A stretch of 64,000 nucleotides of DNA from Microbacterium sp. MYb72 (GTDB lineage: Bacteria; Actinomycetota; Actinomycetes; Actinomycetales; Microbacteriaceae): assembly GCF_002979415.1 (NCBI RefSeq), contig NZ_PCOT01000012.1, positions 36,114 to 100,113 of the forward strand, written 5' to 3'. The notes below the pieces were generated by a model. That model made no database searches and was not told where the DNA came from. It saw nothing but the letters and a program-made list of their open reading frames with translations. Below are positions 9,252 to 18,182 of the stretch, piece by piece. Each line of letters starts with the position of its first letter. Positions within the stretch are counted from its first letter, which is position 1. The position numbers and the translations under genes are program-made.

Positions 9252-9257
9252 GCCACC

Positions 9258-9263
9258 AGTCTG
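9258..9263 (-). promoter_or_regulatory. candidate -10-like element (CAGACT)
   Basis: CAGACT ends six bases before the ATG at 9251. The first base departs from TANNNT, but the same hexamer at the same distance precedes hemQ and the acetyltransferase gene, so it may be a recurrent weak -10. Confidence 0.35.
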
Positions 9264-9354
9264 CCAGCGGCATCCCCCCAGTTGTCTGGGTCTTGCTCAC
9301 AGGAACGCAACGATCCCTTGTCGTGTTGATCCACTTCTCCCCTTCCCGCACGCC

Positions 9355-9387
9355 GAGATTCGAATATATGTACCATACTCGAGTCTC
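9355..9387. promoter_or_regulatory. imperfect AT-rich inverted repeat downstream of hemL
   Basis: gagattcga (9355-9363) pairs with tcgagtctc (9379-9387) with one mismatch around an AT-rich centre in the 178-base gap between hemL and the PH-like gene. It may be the end of the hem operon transcript or an operator for the next leftward gene. Confidence 0.35.
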
Positions 9388-9429
9388 GGGGGGTCCGGAG
9401 ACCGCCGAGGCGCGCGGAGGGAGCCGTCG

Positions 9430-10755
9430 TCAGGAACGAGTCGCGCGAGCCGCCGCCGCGGCCGCGGCCGGGAGCGCCTGCTCGATGAGATCGAGCTCCT
9501 CGTCGCCGTGCGCGGCGGTGAGGAACCAGGCCTCGAACACGCTCGGCGGGAGCGCCACTCCCTGCTCGCGCATGGAATGGAAGAACGGCGCGTACCGGAA
9601 CGACTCCTGCGCCTGGGCCTCCGCGTAGTCGCGCGGCGCCGAGGCTCGGAACGAAGCGTTGAACAGGTTCCCCGCCTTCGCGACGGAATGGGTGACCCCG
9701 GCCTCCGTCAGCGCGCCCTCGAGAGCCGCGACCAGGCGAGCGGATGCCGCGTCCACCGTCTCGTACACCTCCGGCGTCGCGAGGCGCAGCGTCGCGAGCC
9801 CCGCGGCGACCGAGAGCGGGTTCCCCGACAGGGTTCCCGCCTGGTACACCGGGCCGAGGGGCGCGAGGAGGTCCATGATCTCGGCGCGTCCGCCGAGGGC
9901 CGCCAGCGGCATCCCCCCGCCGACGACCTTGCCGAAGGTGATGATGTCGGGGAGGTAGTCCTCGCCCGCCGCGGCCTGCAGGCCCCAGAAGCCCGCGGGG
10001 TGCACGCGGAATCCGGTGAGCACCTCGTCGAGGATCATCAGGGCGCCGTGCTCGTGCGCGGTGTCGGCGATCAGGCGGTTGAAACCGGGAACCGGCGCCA
10101 CCACGCCCATGTTGGCGGCCGACGCCTCGACGATCACGGCCGCGATGCGGTCGCCGTGCTCGGCGAAGACCGCCGCCAGCGCGTCGGGATCGTTGTAGCC
10201 GATGACGAGCGTCTGCGCGGCGATCGGGGCGGGGACGCCCGCGGATCCGGGGAGCGCGAGCGTCGCGATCCCCGATCCGGCCTCCGCCAGCAGGCCGTCG
10301 GAGTGGCCGTGGTAATGGCCGGCGAACTTCACGAGCAGGTCGCGACCGGTCGCCCCGCGCGCCAGGCGGATCGCGGTCATCGTCGCCTCGGTGCCCGTCG
10401 ACACGAGACGGACGCGCTCGACCGGGCGCGCCTCGGCGAACCGCACGCGGTCGGCGATCAGCGTCGCGAGCTCCACCTCGCCCTCCGTCGGAGCGCCGAA
10501 CGACAGACCGCGCGTCGCAGCCTCCTGCACCGCCGCGACGACCTCCGGGTGCGCGTGACCGAGCAGAGCGGGCCCCCACGAGGCGACGAGGTCGACGTAC
10601 TCGATGCCGGCGGCATCCGTCACCCTCGCCCCCTTGGCCGAGGCCAGGAAACGCGGAGTGCCCCCCACCGAGCCATAGGCCCGCACGGGAGAGTTCACTC
10701 CGCCGGGGGTCACCGCGCGGGCGGCGGCGAACAGATCGTCATTGCGGTCGGTCAT
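9430..10755 (-). CDS. hemL: glutamate-1-semialdehyde 2,1-aminomutase
   Basis: PLP-dependent enzyme that moves the amino group of glutamate-1-semialdehyde to give 5-aminolevulinate, the second step of the C5 heme route. The 441 residues match the family length. The PLP lysine lies in [14 protein letters not shown], preceded by [11 protein letters not shown] (the Asp that contacts the cofactor nitrogen); the early motifs VNSPVRAY and [10 protein letters not shown] are typical. An excellent ribosome site (GGAGGAG) precedes the ATG. It is the last gene of the leftward hemQ-hemC-hemD-hemB-hemL operon, 29 bases after hemB, and takes its substrate from HemA coded further right. Confidence 0.96.
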   Translation of the reverse strand: MTDRNDDLFAAARAVTPGGVNSPVRAYGSVGGTPRFLASAKGARVTDAAGIEYVDLVASWGPALLGHAHPEVVAAVQEAATRGLSFGAPTEGEVELATLIADRVRFAEARPVERVRLVSTGTEATMTAIRLARGATGRDLLVKFAGHYHGHSDGLLAEAGSGIATLALPGSAGVPAPIAAQTLVIGYNDPDALAAVFAEHGDRIAAVIVEASAANMGVVAPVPGFNRLIADTAHEHGALMILDEVLTGFRVHPAGFWGLQAAAGEDYLPDIITFGKVVGGGMPLAALGGRAEIMDLLAPLGPVYQAGTLSGNPLSVAAGLATLRLATPEVYETVDAASARLVAALEGALTEAGVTHSVAKAGNLFNASFRASAPRDYAEAQAQESFRYAPFFHSMREQGVALPPSVFEAWFLTAAHGDEELDLIEQALPAAAAAAARATRS

Positions 10756-10784
10756 GAGAACTCCTCCGGATGGCGAAGGGGCGA

Positions 10785-11762
10785 TCAGCCGCGCAGCCAG
10801 CGCGCGGCCTCGGTCGCCCAGTAGGTCAGCACGGCGTCGGCTCCGGCGCGGCGGATCGACAGCAGCGACTCCAGCACGGCGGCCCGACGATCGATCCAGC
10901 CGTTCGCGGCGGCGGCCTCGATCATCGCGTACTCGCCGGACACCTGATATGCCCAGACCGGAATATGCACGGTGTCGCGCACCTCCCTGAGCACGTCGAG
11001 GAAGGACATGGCCGGCTTCACCATGACGATGTCGGCGCCCTCGGCCTCGTCGACGACGGCCTCGCGCACGCCCTCCCTGCGGTTGCCGGGGTCGAGCTGG
11101 TAAGTGCGGCGATCGCCGGTGAGCTGAGAGTCCACCGCCTCGCGGAACGGCCCGTAGAACGCGCTCGCGTACTTCGCGGCGTAGGCGAGCAGCAGCGTCG
11201 AGTGGAAGCCCTCGGCGTCGAGCGCCGCGCGGATGACGGCGACCTGGCCGTCCATCATCCCCGACAGTCCGAGCAGCTGGGAGCCCGCTCGCGCCTGCGC
11301 GAGCGCCATCGCGGTGTACCGCTCCAGGGTCGCGTCGTTGTCCACCGAGCCGTCAGCCGCGAGCACGCCGCAGTGGCCGTGGTCGGTGAACTCGTCGAGA
11401 CACAGATCGGTCTGCACCACGAGGGCGTCGCCCACCTCGGCAGCCAGCGCCTCGGTCGCGACGTTCAGGATGCCGGCGGGATCGTCGGACCCGGAGCCGC
11501 GTGCATCGCGCACCGCGGGCACGCCGAACAGCATCACTCCGCCGACTCCGGCCTCGGCCGCGTCCACGGCGGCTGCCCGCAGGGAGTCGAGGGAGTGCTG
11601 CAGGACGCCGGGCATGGAGCCGATCGGAGAGGCCTCGGAGATGCCCTCCCTGACGAACAGCGGCAGCACGAGCTGACGGGGTTCGAGGGACGTCTCGCGT
11701 ACGAGGTCGCGCACGGCGGGCGACTGCCTCAGCCGACGGAGGCGGGTCTCGGGGAAGCTCAC
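10785..11762 (-). CDS. hemB: porphobilinogen synthase (delta-aminolevulinic acid dehydratase)
   Basis: Condenses two 5-aminolevulinates to porphobilinogen in the cytoplasm. 325 residues, the usual size. The N-terminal [15 protein letters not shown] and LFVREG motifs and the active-site lysine segments ([13 protein letters not shown] region and [12 protein letters not shown]) are visible. The metal-binding region contains [17 protein letters not shown], so Cys residues expected for zinc are partly kept. The GTG start overlaps the hemD stop by four bases (GTGA), showing translational coupling. Confidence 0.96.
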   Translation of the reverse strand: MSFPETRLRRLRQSPAVRDLVRETSLEPRQLVLPLFVREGISEASPIGSMPGVLQHSLDSLRAAAVDAAEAGVGGVMLFGVPAVRDARGSGSDDPAGILNVATEALAAEVGDALVVQTDLCLDEFTDHGHCGVLAADGSVDNDATLERYTAMALAQARAGSQLLGLSGMMDGQVAVIRAALDAEGFHSTLLLAYAAKYASAFYGPFREAVDSQLTGDRRTYQLDPGNRREGVREAVVDEAEGADIVMVKPAMSFLDVLREVRDTVHIPVWAYQVSGEYAMIEAAAANGWIDRRAAVLESLLSIRRAGADAVLTYWATEAARWLRG

Positions 11763-12550
11763 GGCGCGAACTCGTCGGCCGCGTGCGGAAGCGTGAAGTG
11801 CGACACCGCGTCGATGAGGGCATCCACCGTCTGCCGGTCGGCGACCACCGTGATCGGCAGCCCCGCCTTACGGGCGTCGTGGGCGGTACGGGGCCCGATC
11901 GCAGCCAGCAGCGTTTCGTCGGGGATGTCGGGGAACTGCTCGCGCACCTGCTGAGCGACGGAGCCGCTGGTGATCAGGATCGCGTTGATGCGGCCGTTCT
12001 GCACATCGCGCATGATGCGATCGGTCACAGGGACTCCGACGGTACGGTACGCCACCACGCTGTCGACGTCGTGTCCGGCCTTCTCCAGCAGCTTGCTCAG
12101 CACCGGCTTCGCGATCTCGCTGCGCAGCGCCAGGATGCGACGGGGCTCCGTCTCCAGCCCGATCAGCTGCTCGGCCATGCCCTCGGCGGAGTTATCCTCG
12201 TCGGGCACCAGCGCGACCTCGTAGCCCACGGCCTGCAGAGCCGCGGCGGTCGTCTCGCCGACCGCGGCGATCCTCGTCGTGCGGGGGACGACGGCGCGAT
12301 GCGCGAACATCACGTCGACGGTCGTCGCACTCGTGATCGTCAGCCAGTCGTACGCACCCGCTGCCAGCTGCTCCAGCGCCACGTCGAGCGCGGCCTGGTC
12401 GGTCGTGGGGGCGAAGTTGATGAGGGGCGCGACGACGGGCACCGCGCCCTGGGAACGCAGACTCGCGGCGACGCCGTCGCCCCACGGTCCGCCGCGGGGT
12501 ACGAGGATGCGCCAGCCGTCCAGCGGTCGGTCCTGCTTTGAATCAGTCAT
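11759..12550 (-). CDS. hemD: uroporphyrinogen-III synthase
   Basis: Closes and inverts ring D of hydroxymethylbilane to form uroporphyrinogen III. 263 residues, two-lobed fold typical of the family: WRILVPRGGPWGD at the start, the segment DWLTITSATTVDV, and TSGSVAQQVREQ near the second lobe. HemD is poorly conserved in sequence, but position between hemC and hemB, each by four-base overlaps, makes the call safe. It is a stand-alone enzyme, without the methyltransferase fusion seen in some actinobacteria. Confidence 0.93.
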   Translation of the reverse strand: MTDSKQDRPLDGWRILVPRGGPWGDGVAASLRSQGAVPVVAPLINFAPTTDQAALDVALEQLAAGAYDWLTITSATTVDVMFAHRAVVPRTTRIAAVGETTAAALQAVGYEVALVPDEDNSAEGMAEQLIGLETEPRRILALRSEIAKPVLSKLLEKAGHDVDSVVAYRTVGVPVTDRIMRDVQNGRINAILITSGSVAQQVREQFPDIPDETLLAAIGPRTAHDARKAGLPITVVADRQTVDALIDAVSHFTLPHAADEFAP

Positions 12551-13542
12551 GAGGAATGCTCTCGGGAGACGAGGTCAGCCGCCCCTTGATCGAGCAGCCG
12601 ACGGGCAACAGTCAACCCGAGCTCGCGCGCTGCGTGCATCGGGTCTGCACCATCGGCAGCATCCGCTCCATTGCCACTGCCGTTCCGATGAATATACTCC
12701 CCGTTCAGGTCTTCCGTGACGTCGAGGCCGATTCTCCTGCCTCCGTCGGCCGCGTAGACGACCGTTCTGACGCGCACCGAGGCGCCGGAGACGACCGCGT
12801 GGGCGGCCATCGGCGCCTGGCATCCGGCGTCCAGTCCTTCGAGGATCGCGCGCTCGACGGTGACCGCCACACGGGTCGCCTCGTCGTCCAGCTCCGCGAG
12901 CGCCGCGAGCAGCGCGGGAGCGGCATCCGTACGCGTCTCGACGGCGAGCGACCCCTGCCCGGGGGCGGTCGGCCACTCGGCGAGACCGAGCTCCTCGCGC
13001 CGCAGGGGCGAATCCGCTCCGAGGCGCGACAGGCCGGCGGCGGCGAGGATGACGGCATCCAGCTCCTCCGTCGCCACACGCTGCAGACGCGAGTCGACGT
13101 TGCCGCGGATGTCGACCACCCTGGCGTGCGGGGCCCGCCGTCGCACCTGCGCGATACGACGCGGGGACCCCGTGCCGATGAGGCTTCCCGGCGGCAGCTC
13201 GTGCAGGGGGATGCCGTCGCGCGTGATCGCGACGTCGCGGGCGTCCTCGCGCACCGGCGTGGCTGCGATGACGAGGCCCTCGGGGATCGCCGTCGGCAGG
13301 TCCTTCAGCGAGTGCACGAGGAGATCGCACTCCCCGGCGAGGAGAGCCTCACGAAGACGGGTGGCGAAGATGCCCTGGCCGCCGATCTCCGACAGGGACG
13401 CACGGTTGGTGTCGCCCTCGCTGGTGATCGGAACGAGCTCGACGGGACGGCCGGCGACCTTCTCGAGGGCGGCGGCGACATGACCGGACTGCGCCTGCGC
13501 GAGCGCGCTGCGGCGGGTGCCCAACCTGATCGGGGTGCTCAT
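12547..13542 (-). CDS. hemC: hydroxymethylbilane synthase (porphobilinogen deaminase)
   Basis: Polymerises four porphobilinogens on a dipyrromethane primer. The N-terminal RLGTRRSALAQAQ, the catalytic-loop VHSLKDLPT and the primer-binding Cys in LEGLDAGCQAPMAAHA are all present. I start at the ATG at 13542, eight bases after hemQ ends; the same frame runs open far upstream, but that part is only a shadow of hemQ. The C-terminal domain carries a Gly/Ala/Asp-rich insertion of about 20 residues after DVTEDLNGEYIH, making the protein (331 aa) slightly longer than usual. Confidence 0.95.
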   Translation of the reverse strand: MSTPIRLGTRRSALAQAQSGHVAAALEKVAGRPVELVPITSEGDTNRASLSEIGGQGIFATRLREALLAGECDLLVHSLKDLPTAIPEGLVIAATPVREDARDVAITRDGIPLHELPPGSLIGTGSPRRIAQVRRRAPHARVVDIRGNVDSRLQRVATEELDAVILAAAGLSRLGADSPLRREELGLAEWPTAPGQGSLAVETRTDAAPALLAALAELDDEATRVAVTVERAILEGLDAGCQAPMAAHAVVSGASVRVRTVVYAADGGRRIGLDVTEDLNGEYIHRNGSGNGADAADGADPMHAARELGLTVARRLLDQGAADLVSREHSS

Positions 13543-13550
13543 GGCGGGGC

Positions 13551-14228
13551 CTACTGCAGCACGTCCGCGATCTCGTCGAACCGCAGTCGGCGCCCCGTGT
13601 AGAAGGGCACCTCCTCCTTCACGTACAGACGCGCGTCGGTGTAGCGCAGGTCGCGCATCAGGTCGACGAGCTCGGTGACGTCGTCGGCCTCGAGGGGAAG
13701 GAGCCACTCGTAGTCGCCGAGGGCGAACGCGGCGACCGTGTTCGCGATGACCCCGGTGAACGCGGCGCCCTTGCGGCCGTGATCGGCGAGCATCTTCCGA
13801 CGCTCCTCCTCCGGGGCGAGGTACCACTCCGGGGTGCGCACGAACGGGTAGAGGCAGAGCCAGTCCTTGGGCTCGATGCCGCGGAGGAACCCGGGCACGT
13901 GCTGACGGTTGAACTCGGCGTCGCGGTGCACGCCCATGACGTTCCACACGGGCAGGAGGGTGCGCAGCAGTTCGGTGCGACGAAGACGACGCAGCGCCTT
14001 CTGCAGGTCTTCGGCGGTGTCGCCGTGGAGCCACACCATCAGGTCGGCGTCGGCCTTGAGGCCGGAGACGTCGTAGAAGCCCCGCACGGTCACGCCGGAG
14101 TCTTCGATGTACGAGACGATCGTCTCGAGCTCAGTGGAGTCGGATTCGGTCACCGGGACGTCGGGATTGCGTCGCCATACCGCCCAGAGGGTGAAGCCGG
14201 ACGGGTTCTCTTCGCGCTCTTCGGACAT
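13551..14228 (-). CDS. hemQ: coproheme decarboxylase (chlorite-dismutase family)
   Basis: Last enzyme of the coproporphyrin-dependent heme pathway: it converts coproheme III to protoheme with peroxide. 225 residues from the ATG at 14228. The family core is visible: FYDVSGLKADADLMVWLHG, a YPFVRTPEWY segment holding the candidate radical Tyr, the proximal heme His in RKMLADHGRKG, and FALGDYEWLLPLEAD. Its presence tells that this organism makes heme by the Gram-positive route, so the HemY-like enzyme here should act on coproporphyrinogen. It heads the hemQ-C-D-B-L operon. CAGACT lies six bases upstream of the start and there is no ribosome site. Confidence 0.95.
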   Translation of the reverse strand: MSEEREENPSGFTLWAVWRRNPDVPVTESDSTELETIVSYIEDSGVTVRGFYDVSGLKADADLMVWLHGDTAEDLQKALRRLRRTELLRTLLPVWNVMGVHRDAEFNRQHVPGFLRGIEPKDWLCLYPFVRTPEWYLAPEEERRKMLADHGRKGAAFTGVIANTVAAFALGDYEWLLPLEADDVTELVDLMRDLRYTDARLYVKEEVPFYTGRRLRFDEIADVLQ

Positions 14229-14234
14229 GCACCC

Positions 14235-14240
14235 AGTCTG
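14235..14240 (-). promoter_or_regulatory. candidate -10-like element before hemQ (CAGACT)
   Basis: CAGACT ends six bases before the hemQ ATG, as before two other leftward genes in the window. If real it would drive the five-gene hem operon as a leaderless message. Confidence 0.35.
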
Positions 14241-14305
14241 CCCCCTTTGCGCGACGGGTGCGAACCCGCGGAGGAACCCGACCCCCGTGGGCGCGGGAAG
14301 GATGC

Positions 14306-14587
14306 TCAGCGCGAGGCTGCGCGCGCGATGACCCACACGAGGCTGCCCACGACGGCGGCGAGGGCGACTGCTCCCGCGATCGCCCCGACCGGGTTGCGGT
14401 CGGCGAATCGCCGCGCCTTCGCCGCTGCGCGCACCGAGGCCTTCTCGATGCGCCGGGGGAAGTTGCCCTTGACCTCGATCGCGGCGAGCGCCGCCTTGAG
14501 CTCGGCCCTCGCCGAGGCCACGGGATCGACGATGCCGGCCGGGACCGCGGTCTTCGGCAGCGAGCCGGTGCTGTCAGAGTTCGTCAT
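14306..14587 (-). CDS. small single-helix membrane protein of the holin-X cassette (93 aa)
   Basis: Function unknown. Starting at the ATG at 14587, an N-terminal amphipathic part (RAELKAALAAIEVKGNFPRRIEKA) is followed by a basic, Ala-rich stretch and one C-terminal membrane helix (about residues 70-90: GAIAGAVALAAVVGSLVWVIA). It is the third gene of a three-gene leftward cassette with a holin-X-like and a YtxH-like protein; the start overlaps the previous gene by 14 bases. Cassettes of this make-up are common in actinobacteria and probably concern envelope stress. Confidence 0.72.
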   Translation of the reverse strand: MTNSDSTGSLPKTAVPAGIVDPVASARAELKAALAAIEVKGNFPRRIEKASVRAAAKARRFADRNPVGAIAGAVALAAVVGSLVWVIARAASR

Positions 14588-14981
14588 CGCCTGAGCCCTT
14601 CGCGATCTTGATGTCGGCGGCAACCGCCTGAGCAGGGTTCTCCCGCGCCAGCACCTTGCGGAACTTCAGGATGCCGAGCAGTGCGAAGAACAGCACCGCC
14701 AGGATCAGGATGCCGAACACGGCGATGGCCGAGAGCCAGACCGGCCACCAGGACGAGAGCCCGGCGATGGCGAACACCAGGACCACGGGCACGGCCCAGA
14801 ACAGGAAGAACAGGGCGACCAGGAACCACACGGAGCCGATGCCGGCATCCTTCGAGGTCTTCGCGACCCACGCCTTGGCCGCGTCGATCTCGGCCTTGAC
14901 GAGGTTCGTGACCAGGTCGGGGAGGTCGCCGATGAGGGTCAGCAGACTGTCGTCCGCACGATCCCGATATCCGCGGGGCAT
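14574..14981 (-). CDS. holin-X/DUF1469-type membrane protein (135 aa)
   Basis: Actinobacterial phage-holin-family (Holin-X, DUF1469) protein in name only; there is no phage context. An N-terminal amphipathic helix (SLLTLIGDLPDLVTNLVKAEID) precedes two membrane helices (about residues 46-70 and 77-100), then a basic turn and a charged tail. I start at the ATG at 14981, one base after the YtxH-like stop; the open frame upstream of it is Arg-rich shadow sequence. Likely a membrane-shaping or stress protein. Confidence 0.8.
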   Translation of the reverse strand: MPRGYRDRADDSLLTLIGDLPDLVTNLVKAEIDAAKAWVAKTSKDAGIGSVWFLVALFFLFWAVPVVLVFAIAGLSSWWPVWLSAIAVFGILILAVLFFALLGILKFRKVLARENPAQAVAADIKIAKGSGDDEL

Positions 14982-14982
14982 G

Positions 14983-15405
14983 TCAGTCGTCGGCCTTCTT
15001 CGGAGCCGCGGGCTTCTTCGCCGCGGCAGGCTTCTTCGCTGTCGTGCTCTTCGCGTCGTGCTCCGCTCGGCGCTTGGCCTCGGCCACCGCATCCTCCGTC
15101 GCCTTGGCGAGGTCGTCTGCCGCGTCCTTGCCGGTGGCGATCGCCGAGTCGAGCCGCTGGCCGGGGGTGCCGTTGCCGCTGGCGGACTTCGCGATCTTGA
15201 CGACGCCGGTCCAGATCGCGCCGGGGACGGCCGCAGCCTTGTCGCCCACGTAGGACTTGACCTTGGTGACCTGCTCCTGGACGGGGTCGAGGTGCCAGAC
15301 CTTGAGCCACTGCGTCTTGATCTGCTCGTAGCGCTCGCGCCCGGCTCGCGTGCCGAGGACGTATCCGACGCCGAGTCCGACGACGAGTCCGATCTTCCCC
15401 TTCAT
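14983..15405 (-). CDS. YtxH-like protein with Lys/Ala/Pro-rich tail (140 aa)
   Basis: An N-terminal membrane or membrane-surface helix rich in Gly (GLVVGLGVGYVLGTRAGRERYE) is the YtxH/gas-vesicle-like stress signature. A helical middle follows, then a tail of AKKPAAAKK repeats like those of histone-H1-type DNA-binding proteins. The ATG at 15405 has a GAGGAGA ribosome site eight bases upstream. It is the first gene of the three-gene cassette and lies downstream of a perfect palindrome (15493-15508). Confidence 0.8.
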   Translation of the reverse strand: MKGKIGLVVGLGVGYVLGTRAGRERYEQIKTQWLKVWHLDPVQEQVTKVKSYVGDKAAAVPGAIWTGVVKIAKSASGNGTPGQRLDSAIATGKDAADDLAKATEDAVAEAKRRAEHDAKSTTAKKPAAAKKPAAPKKADD

Positions 15406-15492
15406 GGGGTCTCCTCTACGTAGTTCCGGTGTGGACGCCTGAGGCGAACCGGCGATTCGGAACCGCCGACCAGGTACCCAGCGTAACCCCAT

Positions 15493-15508
15493 ATGCCGAT
15501 TTCGGCAT
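15493..15508. promoter_or_regulatory. perfect 16-bp palindrome upstream of the YtxH/holin-X cassette
   Basis: ATGCCGA and TCGGCAT face each other across two T bases in the 160-base gap before the YtxH-like gene. It lies about 90 bases upstream of that ATG, where an operator would sit, and downstream of the hemY stop. No regulator can be named. Confidence 0.5.
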
Positions 15509-15564
15509 CTACACGTGAGGGGGTTGACAAGCAGATGACGAAAGACGTCCTCATCGGAGGGCGA

Positions 15565-17079
15565 TCAGCCCCACAGCAGCGCGCGGCGGAGGCGGTCCGC
15601 CTCCTCCTTCGCATCGGGGATCACCTGGGCGAGGCCGGTCCCCGCGAGCCACGCGCCGACGGCGGCGAGGCCGGGCACCGCCTGCACAGCCGCACGGGCG
15701 GCGGCACGACGATCGCCCGATCCGATGATCGACGCCGGCTGCGACTGCACGAACCGGGCGCGATGCGAGGCCACGAGGGCGCTCTCGTCCAGGGGGACTC
15801 CGAGAAGGGCGGATGCCTCACGCAGCGCGAGCCTCGCCGCATCCGCGTCGTCCAGCGCCGACGTCGCCGCGGGCTCGCCCTGGGCGCCGAACGACACCCG
15901 GACGACCTGCCGCTCGCGGGCCGCCTCACGCACCCACCGCCACTTCGCACTCGAGTGGGTGAGCGCCTTCGCGGTGTGCGAGCCTGGCACCGTCAGCACC
16001 CCGGTGCCCCGCGGCGCGGAGGCGAGCTCTGCGGCATCGAGCAGCAGGGTCACGATCTCGATCTCGGGGGCGACAGCCGCGTCGGTGCGCGAGAGCGCGG
16101 GGGCCGAGGACGCGAGGAGCTCGCGGGCCGTCGCCTCCGGAGTCGCGACGATCACGGCATCCGCGGTGAGGACGAGCTCCTCGGGGGCGGGCTCCTCGCT
16201 CGTGCCGTCGGCGGGTGCGGCGAGCGCGTCCGTATCAGCCGCAGCGATCTCGGCCGTCACCGTCCACGTCGCATCCGACCGGGAGACGCCGGAGACCTCC
16301 GCGCCGGTGCGGACCACCCCACCGAGGCTCTCGATGTCGGCGACGAGCGCATCGACCAGCCCTGACATGCCGCCGTCGAGACCCTCGACCGCGGACCCCG
16401 GCGCTTTCGCCGAACGGGCGGCGCCCTCGTCGCGCAGCGCCTGCACGGCGCCCGAGAGCGAGCCGACGCTGGTGAGCGCGGCGTTGAGGCCGGGGGCGGC
16501 GATGTCGACGTCGACGTCTTCGGGGAGCGCCGAGTACACCCCTGTCGTCACCGGGGCGACCAGGCGGTCGCGCACCTTCGCGCCCATGCGGGAGGAGACC
16601 AGCTTGCCGAGGCTGTGGTTGTGGCCGATAGTCAGCGGCGGGCGCACGCGGTCGAGGTAGGCGCGCCAGACGCCGGACCAGCCGATGATGCGGCGCACGT
16701 CGTCCTGGAACGGGTTCGCGGGGATGCCGAGGATGCCGCCGACCGGCAGCGGCGCCGCTCCCACACCGGGGATGCCGGCCAGCCAGGCCCCGCCCGCTGC
16801 GGGGGCGACGATGCGGTCGGCGAGGCCGAGGTCGTCGAGCAGCGCCCTGACGTGCCCGCCCCTCGTCGCGAAGCTCTCCGCGCCGGCGTCGACCGCGACG
16901 CCTCCGAGGTCAGCCCGACGGATCGCGCCGCCGACGGCATCCGCCGCCTCCAGCACCGTCACGCGCATGCCGACCTTCACGCACTCGCGCGCCGCGATCA
17001 GCCCGCCGATGCCGCCGCCGATCACGATGACGTGCTTCTCTGCGGCGAGGGCGGCGAGGTCTTCAGGGCGTGCGGTCAT
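15565..17079 (-). CDS. hemY: coproporphyrinogen III oxidase (HemY/CgoX type), FAD-dependent
   Basis: Oxygen-dependent six-electron oxidation of the porphyrinogen ring. The N-terminal FAD motif VIVIGGGIGGL, followed by VTVLEAADAVGG and VDAGAESFATR, and the C-terminal AVGAWLAGTGLAQVIPDA (FAD-binding end) define the family. With HemQ in the same locus its substrate is expected to be coproporphyrinogen III rather than protoporphyrinogen IX. A 30-residue Ala/Glu/Pro-rich insertion (ADTDALAAPADGTSEEP region) breaks the usual sequence in the middle. I chose the ATG at 17079, which has GAGGA eight bases upstream; an ATG three codons earlier is the alternative. Confidence 0.92.
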   Translation of the reverse strand: MTARPEDLAALAAEKHVIVIGGGIGGLIAARECVKVGMRVTVLEAADAVGGAIRRADLGGVAVDAGAESFATRGGHVRALLDDLGLADRIVAPAAGGAWLAGIPGVGAAPLPVGGILGIPANPFQDDVRRIIGWSGVWRAYLDRVRPPLTIGHNHSLGKLVSSRMGAKVRDRLVAPVTTGVYSALPEDVDVDIAAPGLNAALTSVGSLSGAVQALRDEGAARSAKAPGSAVEGLDGGMSGLVDALVADIESLGGVVRTGAEVSGVSRSDATWTVTAEIAAADTDALAAPADGTSEEPAPEELVLTADAVIVATPEATARELLASSAPALSRTDAAVAPEIEIVTLLLDAAELASAPRGTGVLTVPGSHTAKALTHSSAKWRWVREAARERQVVRVSFGAQGEPAATSALDDADAARLALREASALLGVPLDESALVASHRARFVQSQPASIIGSGDRRAAARAAVQAVPGLAAVGAWLAGTGLAQVIPDAKEEADRLRRALLWG

Positions 17080-17173
17080 GCCTTCCATCCTCGCTCATCG
17101 CGAGCGCGTCACGAGAGCTGCCGCCCGTCGGAAACAGTTCCCTCTTGCCGTCCGGACGCGTGATGACTACTGT

Positions 17174-17189
17174 TTAGCCAGATAGCTAA
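17174..17189. promoter_or_regulatory. inverted repeat upstream of the epimerase gene
   Basis: TTAGC and GCTAA are separated by six bases within an AT-rich patch (tgtttagccagatagctaac) just before the ribosome site of the gene at 17207. Such sites are typical for MarR-like dimers, but no such regulator gene is nearby. Candidate operator only. Confidence 0.4.
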
Positions 17190-17206
17190 CAAGCGAAGGA
17201 GTGAAG

Positions 17207-18097
17207 ATGCGCGTCGCCATCACCGGAGGCACCGGCTTCGTCGGGAGGAACCTCGCCGCACGCCTCGAGGATGCGGTCGTCGTCTCCCGTCGCAACGGCG
17301 TCGACGTCACCGACGTCGACGCGCTCACCGAGGCGTTCCGCGGGTGCGACGCCGTCGCGCACTGCGCGGGCATCAATCGCGAGATCGGCGACCAGACCTT
17401 CCGCCGCGTGCACGTCGAAGGGACCCGCGCGGTCGTCGAGGCCGCGCGGCGAGCAGGGGTCGGCCGCATCGTGATGGTCAGCTTCCTGCGGGCGCGCCCC
17501 GACTGCGGCTCCGGCTATCACGAGTCGAAGTGGGAGGCGGAGGAGATCGTCCGCGGCTCCGGCATCCCGCACACGATCCTCAAGTCCGGCATGATCTACG
17601 GACCCGGCGACCACATGGTCGACCACGTCACGAAGGCCGTGCGGACGCTGCCGTTCTTCTGGACCGTGGGCTTCCGCGAGCGCACCGCACGCCCCGTCCC
17701 CGTGGACGACGCGGTCGACGTCCTCGTCGCCGCCCTCGAAGGCCGCATCCCCGACCCCACGGTGGCCGTGATGGGAGTCGACGAGGTGACTCTGGGCGAG
17801 GCGATCCGCCGCATCGCCCGCGTCGCCGATCGCAGCCCCGCCTACCTCCCCGTGCCGGTGTGGACCATCCGCCTCCTCGCGCGGATCACGGAGCGGCTCA
17901 TGGTCGTGCCGCTCGTGGCGAGAGCGCAGGCCCGGATGCTCGCGGAGGGCGTGAGCGAGGCCGCTCCGCCGGCACCGGAGCCGCCCGTGGGCATCCGTCC
18001 GTCACGCGGGTTCACCGACGAGCGGATCCGCGCCGCGCTCCCGGAGGGCCGGTTCGGGCTGAGCGACCTGAGGATCGCACTCCCCCGCCGCCGCTGA
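17207..18097 (+). CDS. NAD(P)-dependent epimerase / NDUFA9-like atypical SDR protein
   Basis: Rossmann-fold protein of the atypical short-chain dehydrogenase group. The nucleotide motif GGTGFVG lies at residues 8-14, followed by a short DVTDVDALTEAF segment and VHVEGTRAVVEAA. The usual YxxxK is present as YHESKWEAEEI. A C-terminal part with ERLMVVPLVARAQARML resembles NDUFA9-like reductases that handle quinones or lipids. I start at the ATG at 17207, five bases after AAGGAG; a GTG two codons earlier is less likely. It lies alone between hemY and hemE, pointing the other way; substrate unknown. Confidence 0.8.
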   Translation: MRVAITGGTGFVGRNLAARLEDAVVVSRRNGVDVTDVDALTEAFRGCDAVAHCAGINREIGDQTFRRVHVEGTRAVVEAARRAGVGRIVMVSFLRARPDCGSGYHESKWEAEEIVRGSGIPHTILKSGMIYGPGDHMVDHVTKAVRTLPFFWTVGFRERTARPVPVDDAVDVLVAALEGRIPDPTVAVMGVDEVTLGEAIRRIARVADRSPAYLPVPVWTIRLLARITERLMVVPLVARAQARMLAEGVSEAAPPAPEPPVGIRPSRGFTDERIRAALPEGRFGLSDLRIALPRRR

Positions 18098-18182
18098 TCT
18101 CCGTCGCGCCGCCGTGCCGATCCTCTGTCGCGTGGCCGTGCTGAACCTCTGTCGCGCCGCCGTGCCGACCCCCGCCGCGCCG
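18087..18182. repeat. 24-bp tandem repeat, four copies
   Basis: Units begin at 18087, 18111, 18135 and 18159 with consensus gccgtgccgatcctctgtcg plus four bases. The first copy covers the stop codon of the epimerase gene, so the array grew out of its 3' end. It is followed directly by a second array with a different period. Confidence 0.75.

Noticed and set aside
14306..15405. prophage remnant because of a holin-family protein
   Set aside because: Holin-X/DUF1469 proteins are common chromosomal genes of actinobacteria; no other phage gene, attachment site or integrase is present.
15524..15529. TTGACA read rightward as a -35 box
   Set aside because: No -10 at 16-18 bases and no rightward gene follows; the next rightward start is 1.7 kb away.
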